Below are positions 10,001 through 18,494 of a DNA stretch of 64,000 nt, in pieces. This DNA comes from Terriglobia bacterium (lineage in GTDB: Bacteria; Acidobacteriota; UBA6911): NCBI GenBank assembly GCA_020072565.1, contig JAIQGI010000002.1, positions 124,001 through 188,000 of the forward strand, in the 5' to 3' direction. Under the pieces are notes generated by a model, which saw only the letters and a list, made by a program, of their open reading frames with translations, was not told the origin of the DNA and did no database searches. Positions within the stretch are counted from its first letter, which is position 1. Each line of letters begins with the position of its first letter. The translations under genes and the position numbers were made by a program.

Positions 10001-10616
10001 ACAGCAAGCTTCGGATCTGGTCGATCGTAAGTGCACGAGCCGTCAGGGTGAACTGCGCGATCTTGCCACCGAAATGTTCACCATCAGGCCACGGAAGAGG
10101 TTGTGGGGCCAGCTGCATCACCGGGGCAGCCGGCTTCAACTGCACGGGCTTGACGGCGATTTCTGAGGCATTGAGGTAAAGCCTCACTGTCGTACCGTCA
10201 AAAGTGGCTGCCAGCATGATCCATTTTCCCGGATCCAACGTCGCCGGCGAGGACACACGATCAGCGCCCGTCCAGAACGCAACCTGGCCGTCCAGCACGG
10301 CGAGATAGCGCTGCGCGCCTCCGTCGGCGCCGGGTTCCCCGAACCCGGCAAGCAGAGTGTGTGCCGGAAGGGGCTCCTCGCTTCGGATCCAGCAATACAT
10401 CGACCACGCGGAAGCTGCTTCCAGCGGAGCACCCTGCGGCAGGAAGGGCTTCTTCAGGCCAAGACCTCCGGGGATGAAACTGCCGTGGTAGGGCCCGATC
10501 TCCCTTGCCACATCTTGAGCGGCAGCGGCATCAATGTCCGCGAACCAGCCGAATATCGGCAGGCAGCAACAAAGAACAAGACTGATCCATGAAACAACGC
10601 GCCGTTTGTCGTTCAT
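7077..10616 (-). CDS. secreted LamG - glycoside hydrolase family 2 protein (beta-mannosidase/exo-beta-glucosaminidase-like)
   Basis: The 1179-residue protein starts with a signal peptide (residues 1-34). A LamG/concanavalin-like carbohydrate-binding domain follows at about 45-200 (WSMYCWIRSEE, WIMLAATFDGTTVRLYLN). Next come the GH2 sugar-binding sandwich (AWLNGRRLGEIRGAFIRG), an immunoglobulin-like domain and a TIM barrel. The barrel carries ALWCGRNEG at about residue 780, where the glutamate is the GH2 acid/base, and IRNWCGQS upstream. C-terminal beta domains complete the large exo-glycosidase layout. It would remove terminal mannose or glucosamine residues outside the cytoplasm; the exact sugar is unresolved. 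The last dozen codons (CIKSSTPRTQRARR) are encoded by an intergenic CTCTGCG repeat, suggesting the original stop was lost. Confidence 0.85.
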   Translation of the reverse strand: MNDKRRVVSWISLVLCCCLPIFGWFADIDAAAAQDVAREIGPYHGSFIPGGLGLKKPFLPQGAPLEAASAWSMYCWIRSEEPLPAHTLLAGFGEPGADGGAQRYLAVLDGQVAFWTGADRVSSPATLDPGKWIMLAATFDGTTVRLYLNASEIAVKPVQLKPAAPVMQLAPQPLPWPDGEHFGGKIAQFTLTARALTIDQIRSLLSQTVRFDALPFEAGSKPWPVSTRATSGLRAPQDPATLPKSLAPADSSAPILNLPPSSKTDLTNGKLVQRGTNRWALVDGWRLAEAPKVTADGAAVSRPEVNSAGRDWLNAIVPGTVLTTLIDQGRYPDPDYGLYNLFIPETLNKQDYWYRIQFNPPSALKKRRLTLSFEGINYAAEAWLNGRRLGEIRGAFIRGIFDVTGIMEPGRLNALAVRVSPPPHPGIPHEQSVKAGAGLNGGMLCLDGPTFICTEGWDWLPGIRDRNTGIWQDVLLTATGAVKIGDIQVVTALPLPDTSHALVTITIPVRNESQATVAGVLEASFEGVKIAKKITLRPGDSSVTLAPPEFPQLSVTDPHLWWPNGYGSPELYHLKVSFTDAQGESDTRSLRFGIRELTYELTLLDKTGRQRRIEYAPTAAQGVHIVDVRYEAALESAAGYVYSLLPGAESSPAVRMLGDWRASPNLVVRVNGVRIACKGGNWGLDDSRKRVSRERLEPYVRLHRDANFTMIRNWCGQSTEEALYDLCDEYGLLIWNDFWITTQDSNLDPSDTALFLANARDTLLRFRNHPSVALWCGRNEGVPTPAINDGLDDLIRGLDGTRCYLPNSRLINLAPSGPWNHGEPIEFFTVRARGFSTELGLPSPPTIEALRTIMPESDLWPPNDTWAYHDWHSDGGGRVAPFMTSMALQLGAPANLEDFERKAQMFNYVDHRAMFEGFNAHLWAPNSGRLLWMSQPAWPSMSWQLFSHDYDTHGTFYGAKKACEPVHVQLNLPDLKTMVVNNTTRPLENISLTARVFSFDGEPAFTRSARLSVAPGTAVESISIDLPKEVVADVSFIELELKDAGGVLLSENFYWYAEQPATFRKLNELPVVTVAGSATLKQTGDWVRVTIDLTNQGASVALMNKVTLRHANAAGRVLPAYASDNYVSLLPGQSRRIEVECPAGAVHGELEIGLEGWNTRPVSILCIKSSTPRTQRARR
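7081..7112. repeat. CTCTGCG-type intergenic repeat read into the GH2 gene
   Basis: The segment CGCTCTCTGCGTCCTCGG is one of several similar copies in this window (40290-40360, 44291-44315, 49751-49836, 53557-53588, 59679-59705). Here it encodes the final residues of the GH2 protein. Confidence 0.5.
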
Positions 10617-10981
10617 ATGCAGGCTTTCCCTGTCTCTTGATTACGGGTGGTCTGGGGTCACTCCCCGCACCGGCTCCGGATGCTGTCTCACACTCATCTC
10701 CCGACGGCGTCTTCTAGGGTGTATCAAGCCCTTCTCTATACTTGGTTTCTTCAATGCTCACGGTAAAGTCATTCTATCACGACAGGCTTTGTCGCATACT
10801 CCGGATAGGGTGACAAGACTGGTCTTGCCAATCGCATAATTGCCTGGCCCGCGCATATTCAGAATGCCATGTTTGAACACCATTGCGGTTTCCGAGTGCT
10901 CTGCCCTCGCCCACCGCGTCGGCCGGCCCCTCGGGCGTAAAGCGGACGGTACTGGAGATTCAAAGGATAGCGCCAGATTGA
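10617..10981. other. intergenic region upstream of the GH2 gene
   Basis: These 365 bases separate the GH2 start from the IS91-type remnant. No convincing coding frame, RNA or repeat was seen. The leftward promoter of the GH2 gene must lie in the first part of it, but no clear -35/-10 pair could be picked. Confidence 0.4.
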
Positions 10982-11230
10982 TCAGGAATTATCAAGGGCC
11001 TCCAGGCGGCCGCCGGGGCCAGTATGCCGGAGTAGCGAACCAGATGAAACCGCGGTGGAGGCACAAGCGCGGCAAGTTTGCGGAGGAGTTCCAGGGGCTC
11101 AAAGATGACGTGGGTGGTTCCGTCGCGCCAGCGGCGTTTGAGGTGATAGAGGAGCCTGCCGTCGGGCAGAAGCGACAGGCGCTCGGTTGCGACCGCAGGG
11201 CGACCTGCGTAACGAGGAAGCCGTTCGAGA
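10982..11230 (-). mobile_element. IS91/IS801-type (Y2) transposase remnant, C-terminal piece, copy 1
   Basis: Read leftwards, the segment encodes RLSLLPDGRLLYHLKRR, then WRDGTTHVIFEPLELL and ALVPPPRFHLVRYSGIL. This is the characteristic C-terminal text of IS91/IS801-family transposases, which cut and rejoin single strands with HUH/Y2 chemistry. The zinc-binding and HUH catalytic regions are absent, so it is dead. About 250 bp are shared with 36486-36740 at roughly 98% identity (about five differences counted by eye). Both copies stop at the same point, TCAGGAATTATCAAGGG. No intact relative exists in the window. Confidence 0.8.
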
Positions 11231-11437
11231 CGGCCGGACCGCCGCGCTCGGCGCCGAGGAGGTGGACTGTTTTCCGAACCGATTCCTCGAACGCATGGAA
11301 CCTGCGGCGCCGGAACCCCCGGCCGCGGCAGAAGGCGAATCCGGCCGGGGCGGCTACCGATCTGCCTCCCCATCCTGAAACTGAAGGCAGGCAACGACCC
11401 GAACGCGCAGGGCCGGATCACCGAAGCGTACCTGGGC

Positions 11438-11824
11438 TCACGAGCCTTTCTTCAGCCATGCGGCGAAGACGATGATGTGGCCGCCCGGCTCGAATACGCC
11501 GATTTCGCGCATCCCGTAGAAGGTGTCCCGCGGGGCCATAGCGACGGGGTAGCCGTCGAGTCTCCTTAGAATGTCCTCGAAATCGTCCACCTCGACAAAG
11601 AGGGAGGCGGCGCTGGACTCGCCCCGGGGTGCGAACTTGGGCTCATCCTTGCGCACGCTCGCGATCGTCTGCAGCATCAGTTCGGCGTTGTCCCGGCTCA
11701 GGATCACAAAGCCCAGGCGATCGCCGTCGGGAACCTCGACTTTCTTGGCGAAGCCCATGCGCTCGACCCAGAAAGGCAGTGACTTTTCAATCTGATCAAC
11801 CAACAGCACTGGTGTGATTTTCAT
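11438..11824 (-). CDS. VOC (glyoxalase/bleomycin-resistance fold) family protein
   Basis: The 128-residue protein begins MKITPVLLVDQIEKSLPFW and ends GVFEPGGHIIVFAAW. This is the pattern of a single vicinal-oxygen-chelate domain built from two beta-alpha-beta-beta-beta modules (halves about 4-55 and 72-123). Candidate metal or active-site residues include the late glutamate in FEPGG. Family members act as glyoxalases, dioxygenases or drug-binding proteins, and which applies here is not clear. The ATG at 11824 gives the normal domain length. The gene is divergent from an AraC-type regulator 159 bp away, so it is a plausible target of that regulator. Confidence 0.8.
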   Translation of the reverse strand: MKITPVLLVDQIEKSLPFWVERMGFAKKVEVPDGDRLGFVILSRDNAELMLQTIASVRKDEPKFAPRGESSAASLFVEVDDFEDILRRLDGYPVAMAPRDTFYGMREIGVFEPGGHIIVFAAWLKKGS

Positions 11825-11983
11825 ACCATAAGAGTAGCGTTCGGTGCAGGAGGGGAATAGGAGAAAACGGACATTTCGAGGCCCCGGAAATGGACAAACG
11901 AAGAGGCAAAACTGACAGGAATTATTCGGTAAACTGAGGTTCCTGATATATTCTGGTTGTGAAGCGAAGGGTGGAGAGCCGCC

Positions 11984-12715
11984 ATGGAATATTGTGAAAT
12001 AGCCCCTCAACGGCATCTGGCCGAAACTGTTGAATGCTTCTGGACGCTGCGGCAGACCGGCCCCGGTACTTTGATCCACCGTGTGGTTCCCGACGGATGC
12101 GCCGACATCATTTTCTCTTACGGCGCCGGCGAGCCGATTCTGGGCGCGGTCGGTGCCATGACCCGGTTCGAGGATTTTCCGATTCAGCCGGGGCAGGTGT
12201 CGATCGGCGTGCGCTTTCGCCCGGCGATGTGGACGGAGCATCTGAGGGTTCCCGCGGATCGGATTACGGACAAGGTGCTGTCCCTTGAAGACCTGTGGGG
12301 CGCCCCTGCTCGCAGGCTCCGCCAGCACCTGGGCGAGGCCACTTCGTCCGAAGACTGCATCTCGCTTTTGGCCGCCGCCATCACGCCGCTCGTGAGGACG
12401 ACGCCGCTGCAGTGCGCCGTCGGCTGGATGGAGGCCCAACGCGGCACGGTGAGGATCCGGGAACTAGCCCGCGAGTGCGGCCTGAGCCCGCGCCAGTTCC
12501 AGCGAACCTGCCTGAGCCGGACCGGCCTGTCGCCGAAGCTGCTGGCGCGTGTCCTGCGGTTCCGGCACGCTCTGGCGCGCGTCCGGCGGGAAGCCGGCGA
12601 ACATGCTGGCCTGGCTGCCGACTGCGGTTATGCCGATCAGTCCCACCTCATTGCCGAGTTCCGCCTGTTCTCCGGCCGGACCCCCGCTGCGTTCGCCCGC
12701 GCCGCGGCAGAATGA
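11984..12715 (+). CDS. AraC-family transcriptional regulator
   Basis: The 243-residue protein has an N-terminal sensing domain (about 1-140) of the DUF6597 type, opening YCEIAPQRHLAETVECFW with PDGCADIIF. A C-terminal AraC double helix-turn-helix covers about 150-240: IRELARECGLSPRQFQR for the first and LAADCGYADQSHLIAEFR followed by GRTPAAF for the second. Start choice is supported by GGTGGAGAG 5-9 bases upstream of ATG. It diverges from the VOC gene, a common arrangement in which the regulator controls the neighbour. The ligand is unknown. Confidence 0.88.
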   Translation: MEYCEIAPQRHLAETVECFWTLRQTGPGTLIHRVVPDGCADIIFSYGAGEPILGAVGAMTRFEDFPIQPGQVSIGVRFRPAMWTEHLRVPADRITDKVLSLEDLWGAPARRLRQHLGEATSSEDCISLLAAAITPLVRTTPLQCAVGWMEAQRGTVRIRELARECGLSPRQFQRTCLSRTGLSPKLLARVLRFRHALARVRREAGEHAGLAADCGYADQSHLIAEFRLFSGRTPAAFARAAAE

Positions 12716-12833
12716 CCGTTTTTCCCTATTCCGCCCAAGCGAGACCGAATATCCTGAGAGACAGCGCCTAGCCCTCGCGGCGGGCGGCGGCAATGGCGCG
12801 CGATTTCAACCATGAACGCAGAGGATTCGCCCC

Positions 12834-13271
12834 ATGGCTCAGATCAAGCCAAGCCGCGTGGCCGCGTTGCCGGACGATATGCCGGCGTGGGAACTGATGC
12901 GCCGGACGGCGCCGGAGTCCGTTATTGACAATCTGTCCCGGATCCCAGGAGTCGGTCCCTCGATCGCCTCGGACCTGTATCTCCTGGGAATTCATGACGT
13001 GGCAGAACTCCGGGGGAGAAACGCCGAATCGCTCTACCTCGACCTCTGCGAGCGAACGGGACTGCGCCTGGACCGGTGCGTGCTCTACGTATTCCGCTGC
13101 GCGGTCTATTTCGCCTCGGAAACCAACCCAGATCCCGAAAAACTGAATTGGTGGACGTGGAAAGAGAGCCCGGTTGCCCGCCCCGGCCCCCGTGCAATCA
13201 AAAAGGGGAATTCGGTCCTCGATCCGAAAGGCACGCCACAACCGATTGGGCGGACGCGAGGGCGGCCGTGA
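12834..13271 (+). CDS. helix-hairpin-helix protein of the Cdd1 (pathogenicity locus) family
   Basis: The 145-residue protein contains a helix-hairpin-helix turn, LSRIPGVGPSIASDLYLLGI (about 38-57). It then has the Cdd1 signature text LYLDLCERTG and DRCVLYVFRCAVYFA. The helix-hairpin-helix suggests non-specific DNA binding; the biological role of Cdd1 proteins is not established. The C-terminal 40 residues are basic and probably disordered. GCAGAGG precedes the ATG at a suitable distance. It follows the araC-like gene by 118 bp and may be co-transcribed with it. Confidence 0.75.
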   Translation: MAQIKPSRVAALPDDMPAWELMRRTAPESVIDNLSRIPGVGPSIASDLYLLGIHDVAELRGRNAESLYLDLCERTGLRLDRCVLYVFRCAVYFASETNPDPEKLNWWTWKESPVARPGPRAIKKGNSVLDPKGTPQPIGRTRGRP

Positions 13272-13317
13272 ATGAGAGAGAGGATTGCGTTTTCCGCTCC
13301 GCACGCCCGATGAGGAG

Positions 13318-13767
13318 TTATTTGCCCCAGTACTGGCCGTAGAGTCGTGCCACCTGTCCCTGCATCAGCCGCAGTTGTGCGACGGCGCCTGGATCGCCCG
13401 CCGCGTGTTGCAGTATCGAGGCCCCCTCCGCCGGGCACAGTTCGTCGTGCTGCGGGAAGATCTCGCGCAGCAGGAAGTGGGACAGTTTGACGAGGCGAAA
13501 CGGCCCAAACGGCCGTGGCCGGTTCGCGGCGATGGCCTCGACCGCGACCGACCAGCAATCCAGGATGCTCGCCTTGATATCCGCGAATTCCGCCGTCGGG
13601 GCAAAGCAGATGGTGTAGAACCGCCCGAAGCTCTCCGCCTTTTCGACGCCATGCGCATCGCTGATGCCGGCGATCGGAAGTTTGTTCCCCTTTGCGACTT
13701 CCTCGAAATTCCGAGCCGCCTGCAGGCCGTTGGTGTCCCTTTCATCCAGTTCGGCGGCATTGAACCC
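13318..13767 (-). pseudogene. C-terminal relic of a PHP-domain phosphoesterase-like protein
   Basis: About 150 codons (GFNAAELDERDTNG through a TAA-type stop at 13318) carry LPIAGISDAHGVE. This is the DxH metal-ligand motif found late in PHP-domain proteins and is followed by an ordered C-terminal region. The frame continues upstream to 14022, but that part (Cys- and Arg-rich) does not look like a PHP domain and lacks the N-terminal HxH ligands. The gene therefore appears to have lost its first half. It is convergent with the Cdd1-type gene and divergent from the kinase gene. An intact but novel short gene cannot be excluded. Confidence 0.55.
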
Positions 13768-14100
13768 CTTGTTTTCTCCTGCGCTGCGAGACACACGGTC
13801 CCAAGGGAATTGTGTGTCTCCTTTCAGAGCATCCATCAGATAAATTTGGCGCAGAAACCGCTCGCAGCGACGAAACCTTACCCTCACGTTGATGCGTCGG
13901 TATTTCCCGGCCAGGCAGCATTTCACGTGGCGTCGGATCCGGTTTTTTTGCACACCTATCTTGTTGCAAAACGCTGGACACGCATTGGATGGTTGTGTCG
14001 TCCGCGCATGGAATATTTGCATTTAATCAATGGGTGTCCACGTTCTTTCGTTCTTTGCGGTGGATTTTTGTGAAATCCCGATATAGAAATAACACTATCC

Positions 14101-16755
14101 ATGATTGGATCCACGATCTCGCATTACCGCATACTGGATAAACTCGGCTCCGGCGGCATGGGCGTCGTCTACAAGGCCGAAGATACGCGCCTCGGCCGGA
14201 CGGTAGCCGTAAAGTTCCTTCCGCAGGAGTGGGGGCGCGATCCGACCGCGCGTGAACGATTTCAGCGCGAGGCCCGCGCCGCCTCGGCATTGAATCACCC
14301 GAACATCTGCACCGTTCACGACGTCGGGGAAGAAGGCGGACAGCCGTTCCTGGTCATGGAGTATCTGGAGGGGCAGACGCTGGCGGAGCGCATTCTCGGC
14401 AAGCCGCTGAAATCCGACGAACTGCTCGATCTGGCTATTCAGATTGCGGACGCGCTCGACGCCGCGCACACGAAAGGGATCGTGCACCGGGATATCAAGC
14501 CGGGCAACATCTTCGTCACGAATCGCGGTCAGGTCAAAATCATGGACTTCGGCCTCGCCAAGGTGACGGGGACGGAACCGGCCGGCGCCATGCAGGACAC
14601 GGCAGCAGCCACAGTCATGCCTTCCGCTGATCATCTGACCAAACCGGGAATGGCGATGGGTACGGTCGCGTACATGTCGCCCGAGCAGGCACGCGGCGAA
14701 GATCTCGATGCCCGGACGGATCTGTTTTCCTTGGGCGTCGTACTTTATGAAATGGCGACTGGCGTGTCTCCATTCCTGGGCGCCACGACTGCAATCACGT
14801 TCGACGCAATTCTCAACCGCATTCCTCCCCCGCCAGGCAATGTACATCCTGCAATGGCCCAGATCATCGCCAGTGCGATTGAGAAAGACCGCGAGGTCCG
14901 CTGCCAGACGGCCGCCGAGATCAGGGCAGCACTGAAACGCCTGCGGCGCGACAGCGAATCAGGAGTGCGGGCTGCGCTCGGCTCCGCTGTGCTTCCGGCA
15001 GCGCCGGTTAAATCCTCAGGATGGAAACGTCACATCGTAACAGCAGCAGCGCTGGTTGGAGCGCTGGCAATCGGGGCGGGTCTGTATTTCTGGTTGTCGA
15101 CGCCAAACCGAAACGCTCATTCGTATCGGCACATGGAAATCACCCGTCTCACCACATCCGGCAAGGCATTCGAAGCCGCGATTTCACCGGACGGCCGTTA
15201 TGTCGCGCACGCACAGTTGGAACCGGATGGCCAGAGTCTCTGGATACGCCAGGTGGTCACCGGCAGCAATGTCCGGATCGTTCCTCCGGCCCGGTGTACC
15301 TACGTCGGCCTGACGTTCTCGCCCGACGGCAATTTCGTATACTACACTGCCACCCCCGAGAACAGCGGGGTTGGCACGCTGTTCCAAATCCCGGTCTTGG
15401 GCGGATCCCCCAGGCCGGTCCTCGTCAACATTGACAGCGCCTCCAGATTTTCACCAGACGGGAAGCGGATCGCCTTCCTACGGCGCCGCGCTCAAGAGTA
15501 TGCCCTCTTCGTGGCCAATGCAGATGGATCCGGCGAGCACAAAGTCGCGTCGAAGGTGGACCCGGAATTCATTTCGCCGTACGGCATTTCCTGGTCCCCC
15601 GACGGAAAAACCATCTTCTGCGTCGCCGGCGCATACGATCCGGCCGGGGACTACTACGTTCTTATGTTGGTTCCGGCTGCAGGCGGACCAGGTCAACTCC
15701 TGACGAAAGAGAAATGGACCCAGGTCTACGGCGCAGCCTGGCTCGCGGACGGCAGGGGACTTGTCCTATCCCTGGTGGATCGAACATCCCTGAACTCGCA
15801 GATCTATTATTTTCCTTACCCCAACGGTGAGTTGCGCCGCATTACCAACGACCTGAACAGCTACAGGGGCCTGAGCGCCACAGCAGACTCCAGCGCCCTT
15901 GTCACCATCCAATCGGACCAGATTGCCAATCTCTGGATTGTCGCCGTGGACAATCCGCTCCAGGCGCAACAAATCACATCGGGCCTGGCACGGCACGACG
16001 GCACCGGAGGAATCGCATGGACTCCCGATGGAAGAATCGTTCACACCTCCGACGCGACCGGTGGCCGCGAACTCTGGATCACCGGCGCCGACGGCAGCGG
16101 CTCGCAGCAGTTGACCTCGGATTCACGGATAACGGGGTCCCCGCGAGTTTCTGCCGACGGACGCTCTATAGCCTTCGCTTCGGACCGGTTGACCGGCAAC
16201 GCGCACGTCTGGCGGATGGATATCGCCGGCGGCAACCTGAAGCAGCTGACCAGCGGCGTCCGCGACTCGCTCCCCGATTTTTCGCCGGACGGCAAATGGA
16301 TCATCTACAATCAGATCAGTGCCGATTTCCCGACCTTGTGCAAAGTGCCGATCGACGGCGGCGATTCCATCCGGCTCACCGGATCCGACGCGTTCATTTT
16401 CTTTCCAACGTATTCTCCGGATGGAACGAAAATCGCGGCGAATTACGTCCAAGGCCCCAAACGTTGCGTCGCCATCTTGTCTGCTGAAAACGCAAAGCCC
16501 GTCCAGTTTCTCGATATCGGCATGCCGCGAGTCCTGCGCTGGAGTCCCGATGGGAGCTCTCTGTATTTCATCAAGACAGAAGGAGCAGTATCGAACATCT
16601 GGCAGCAGCCGATTGCCGGAGGCGCTCCCAAACAGGTCACCGATTTCAAAACGGACTCCATTTTTTCGTTCGATGTATCACGCGACGGCAAGCGTTTTGT
16701 GTTGAGCCGCGGTACGTCAAATGTCGATGTAATGATGATCCGGGATGTGAAATAA
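14101..16755 (+). CDS. membrane Ser/Thr protein kinase with PD40/TolB-like propeller sensor
   Basis: The 884-residue protein has a Hanks-type kinase domain at about 1-280: glycine loop [14 protein letters not shown], lysine in VAVKFLP, catalytic loop HRDIKPGN and DFGLAK. A single membrane helix follows at about 305-330 ([19 protein letters not shown]). The rest is an extracytoplasmic propeller of repeated SPDG-containing blades ([30 protein letters not shown]). All active-site motifs are intact, so it should phosphorylate Ser/Thr in the cytoplasm in response to something bound outside. The architecture is frequent in Acidobacteriota. No Shine-Dalgarno sequence precedes the ATG at 14101. Targets are unknown. 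Confidence 0.92.
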   Translation: MIGSTISHYRILDKLGSGGMGVVYKAEDTRLGRTVAVKFLPQEWGRDPTARERFQREARAASALNHPNICTVHDVGEEGGQPFLVMEYLEGQTLAERILGKPLKSDELLDLAIQIADALDAAHTKGIVHRDIKPGNIFVTNRGQVKIMDFGLAKVTGTEPAGAMQDTAAATVMPSADHLTKPGMAMGTVAYMSPEQARGEDLDARTDLFSLGVVLYEMATGVSPFLGATTAITFDAILNRIPPPPGNVHPAMAQIIASAIEKDREVRCQTAAEIRAALKRLRRDSESGVRAALGSAVLPAAPVKSSGWKRHIVTAAALVGALAIGAGLYFWLSTPNRNAHSYRHMEITRLTTSGKAFEAAISPDGRYVAHAQLEPDGQSLWIRQVVTGSNVRIVPPARCTYVGLTFSPDGNFVYYTATPENSGVGTLFQIPVLGGSPRPVLVNIDSASRFSPDGKRIAFLRRRAQEYALFVANADGSGEHKVASKVDPEFISPYGISWSPDGKTIFCVAGAYDPAGDYYVLMLVPAAGGPGQLLTKEKWTQVYGAAWLADGRGLVLSLVDRTSLNSQIYYFPYPNGELRRITNDLNSYRGLSATADSSALVTIQSDQIANLWIVAVDNPLQAQQITSGLARHDGTGGIAWTPDGRIVHTSDATGGRELWITGADGSGSQQLTSDSRITGSPRVSADGRSIAFASDRLTGNAHVWRMDIAGGNLKQLTSGVRDSLPDFSPDGKWIIYNQISADFPTLCKVPIDGGDSIRLTGSDAFIFFPTYSPDGTKIAANYVQGPKRCVAILSAENAKPVQFLDIGMPRVLRWSPDGSSLYFIKTEGAVSNIWQQPIAGGAPKQVTDFKTDSIFSFDVSRDGKRFVLSRGTSNVDVMMIRDVK

Positions 16756-16996
16756 GGAAAACCTCGCCGCAGAGAGCAAACCATGAAAAAATTTCGAACG
16801 CCACACTGGCCGTTTGGGCAGGCGAGGGTGAACTTTCGCGAAAGAACAACTATCGACGATAAAATGACGGGTAGTTCGCCTATTAGGAAACGCGTGAAGG
16901 GCGCAAGTCCGCCTGTTGATCCGCAATCCGTCATTTTGCATTGAATGCTCGGACGAAATACATCCTCGTCCACTTTGCCCAACCATTTGACTGGGA
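16756..16996. other. intergenic region after the kinase gene
   Basis: No supported gene was seen. CTCGCCGCAGAGAGC near 16763 resembles the CTCTGCG-type intergenic repeats but is too short to be sure. No terminator hairpin with a T-run was recognised. Confidence 0.3.
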
Positions 16997-17140
16997 TTAA
17001 ATCTCAGGGGGAATGGATAGGGAAGGTGTAGTCCGCTTGCCGTACATCATCCTTTGTTCATTGTTAAGCAACCAGTATGCCAGATCGTCGATGGGAGAAG
17101 ATTGCTGATTGCCTGGCGCACGGTAGGAGACATCCAACAT
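16997..17140 (-). CDS. possible small ORF, 47 residues
   Basis: An ATG at 17140 opens a 47-codon frame (MLDVSYRAPGNQQ, then DDLAYWLLNNEQRMMYGK, ending IPPEI) closed by TAA at 16997. Its composition is protein-like, with an aromatic, Asn-rich centre. There is no clear ribosome-binding site, and it may be the end of a decayed gene rather than a functional peptide. No family was recognised. It lies between the kinase gene and the divergently oriented DUF2284 gene. Confidence 0.25.
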   Translation of the reverse strand: MLDVSYRAPGNQQSSPIDDLAYWLLNNEQRMMYGKRTTPSLSIPPEI

Positions 17141-17239
17141 GGCGCATCGGGGAGCGAACGGAGTGGCCGCATTTAGGGCAAAGAGAAGGGTAATCCGCAG
17201 CCGGAAGCATAGGAAATTTGAAAATCAGAGGGGTCATAA

Positions 17240-17779
17240 ATGGATAGCCGGACAGATCTGGAAGCGCTGATCACAAAACATGGGTTTACGGACTTCAAAT
17301 GGATGAATCCAAGGGACATCGTGGTGGGACAATGGGTGCGGATGAAGTGCATGTTCGGCTGCGATGAGTACGGGAGAACAGCCTCCTGTCCCCCGAATGT
17401 ACCCTCGGTGGCGGATTGCCGGCAGTTCTTTGACGAATACCAGACGGGCGTGATCCTGCATTTCGAAAAACGTGTGGCGAAGCCCGAGGATCGCCACTCC
17501 TGGTCGAGGAAGGTGAACCAGAAACTTCTGAAACTCGAAAGGGCGGTGTTCTTGGCAGGGTATGAGAAGGCATTCCTTCTCTTTATGGACAGCTGTTGTA
17601 TCTGCAAGGATTGTCCGGGGCGGAGAGATGAATGCAGGCAGCCGCGGTCGGCGCGGCCTTCTCCCGAAGCGATGGGGGTGGATGTCTTCTCCACCGTGAG
17701 GCGCTACGATTACCCGATCGAGGTTCTGTCGGGATACTCCCAAGCCATGCACCGCTATGCTTTCCTGCTGGTAATATAA
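17240..17779 (+). CDS. DUF2284 metal-binding protein
   Basis: The 179-residue protein has the cysteine pattern of DUF2284 proteins: MKCMFGCDEYG followed by SCPPNVPS, and a second cluster DSCCICKDCPGRRDECRQP at about 115-133, suited to binding an Fe-S cluster or zinc. The C-terminus GVDVFSTVRRYDYPIEVL is also typical. AGAGGGG upstream of ATG supports the start. Biochemical function is unknown; many relatives occur near corrinoid or redox proteins, but no such neighbour is present here. Confidence 0.8.
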   Translation: MDSRTDLEALITKHGFTDFKWMNPRDIVVGQWVRMKCMFGCDEYGRTASCPPNVPSVADCRQFFDEYQTGVILHFEKRVAKPEDRHSWSRKVNQKLLKLERAVFLAGYEKAFLLFMDSCCICKDCPGRRDECRQPRSARPSPEAMGVDVFSTVRRYDYPIEVLSGYSQAMHRYAFLLVI

Positions 17780-17784
17780 GGGAT

Positions 17785-17874
17785 CCCGTGCCAGGTTATA
17801 CTGTCCCCGCCGATAGATCGACATCGGGAAAAGAGAATGACAAGGAGAATAGGGACAGTATAACCAGGTACGGG
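17785..17874. repeat. REP-like inverted repeat between DUF2284 and a truncated gene
   Basis: Two 23-nt arms (17785-17807 and 17852-17874) are reverse complements with two mismatches and share the core GGTTATACTGTCCC. They enclose a 44-nt purine-rich loop. The arms begin six bases after the DUF2284 stop, and the right arm abuts the DUF4097-like fragment, whose frame runs into it. Shape and GTCCC/GGGAC ends recall REP elements mobilised by Y1 RAYT transposases; no such transposase is present. Confidence 0.65.
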
Positions 17875-17896
17875 ACTTTTTCTCGGCAATCTCAGC

Positions 17897-18355
17897 ATGC
17901 ACAAGGAATCCGGCGACGTCAAGATTGACGGCGTAAGGGGCATCACCACCATCGAAAGCGAAACCGGGCAGATGGACCTCCGCCGCCTGGGCATGCTCGA
18001 AATCCGCGATGCGAATGGCAACCTGACGATCGTGGATGCCGCGTCCGCGCGCATCCACAGCCGCGGCGGCAACCTGCGGTTGAGCGGTGTGAAAGGCGAC
18101 GCCGTGATTGACAACGAGGCCGGCGAGATCATCCTCTCGCGCATCGGCGGCAGCGTGGACGTGCGCGATACCTCCGGGCAGATACGCGCGGACGATACAG
18201 GCCCGCTTACCATTCATGATACCTCCGGCGACATCACGGTACCTCGTCCCGCAAGCCTGAATGTGGTCGCAAAAGAATCGGGCCAGATCGCCGCGGGCGA
18301 GATCCGCGGGGCCGTCGCCGTGCCCGTCGGATTCAAGGTCAAGCGACTCAAGTAA
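17897..18355 (+). pseudogene. C-terminal part of a DUF4097-like beta-helix protein, N-terminus missing
   Basis: The 152 codons consist of short repeating beta-strand units (KESGDVKIDGVRGITTIE, DANGNLTIVDA, DTSGDITVP). These are typical of DUF4097/DUF4098 putative adhesin-type right-handed helices, which normally follow a signal peptide and extra repeats. Here the frame is open upstream (FLGNLS) until it meets the REP-like hairpin, and there is no export signal or ribosome site. I infer that the first part of the gene was lost, perhaps with insertion of the hairpin. The next gene is on the same strand 140 bp away. Confidence 0.55.
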
Positions 18356-18494
18356 AACTGAGGATGCCCAGGGGCGTCTCGCGGAGAGCGCCGTCCACCA
18401 TGTCCGACGGCCCGATGTGTCATTCGCCCAGAAGTTGAAGTGTATTCAACCGAATCATGCAAGCCTGGCGAAACCCATCTGGCAGGGTGCTCTT

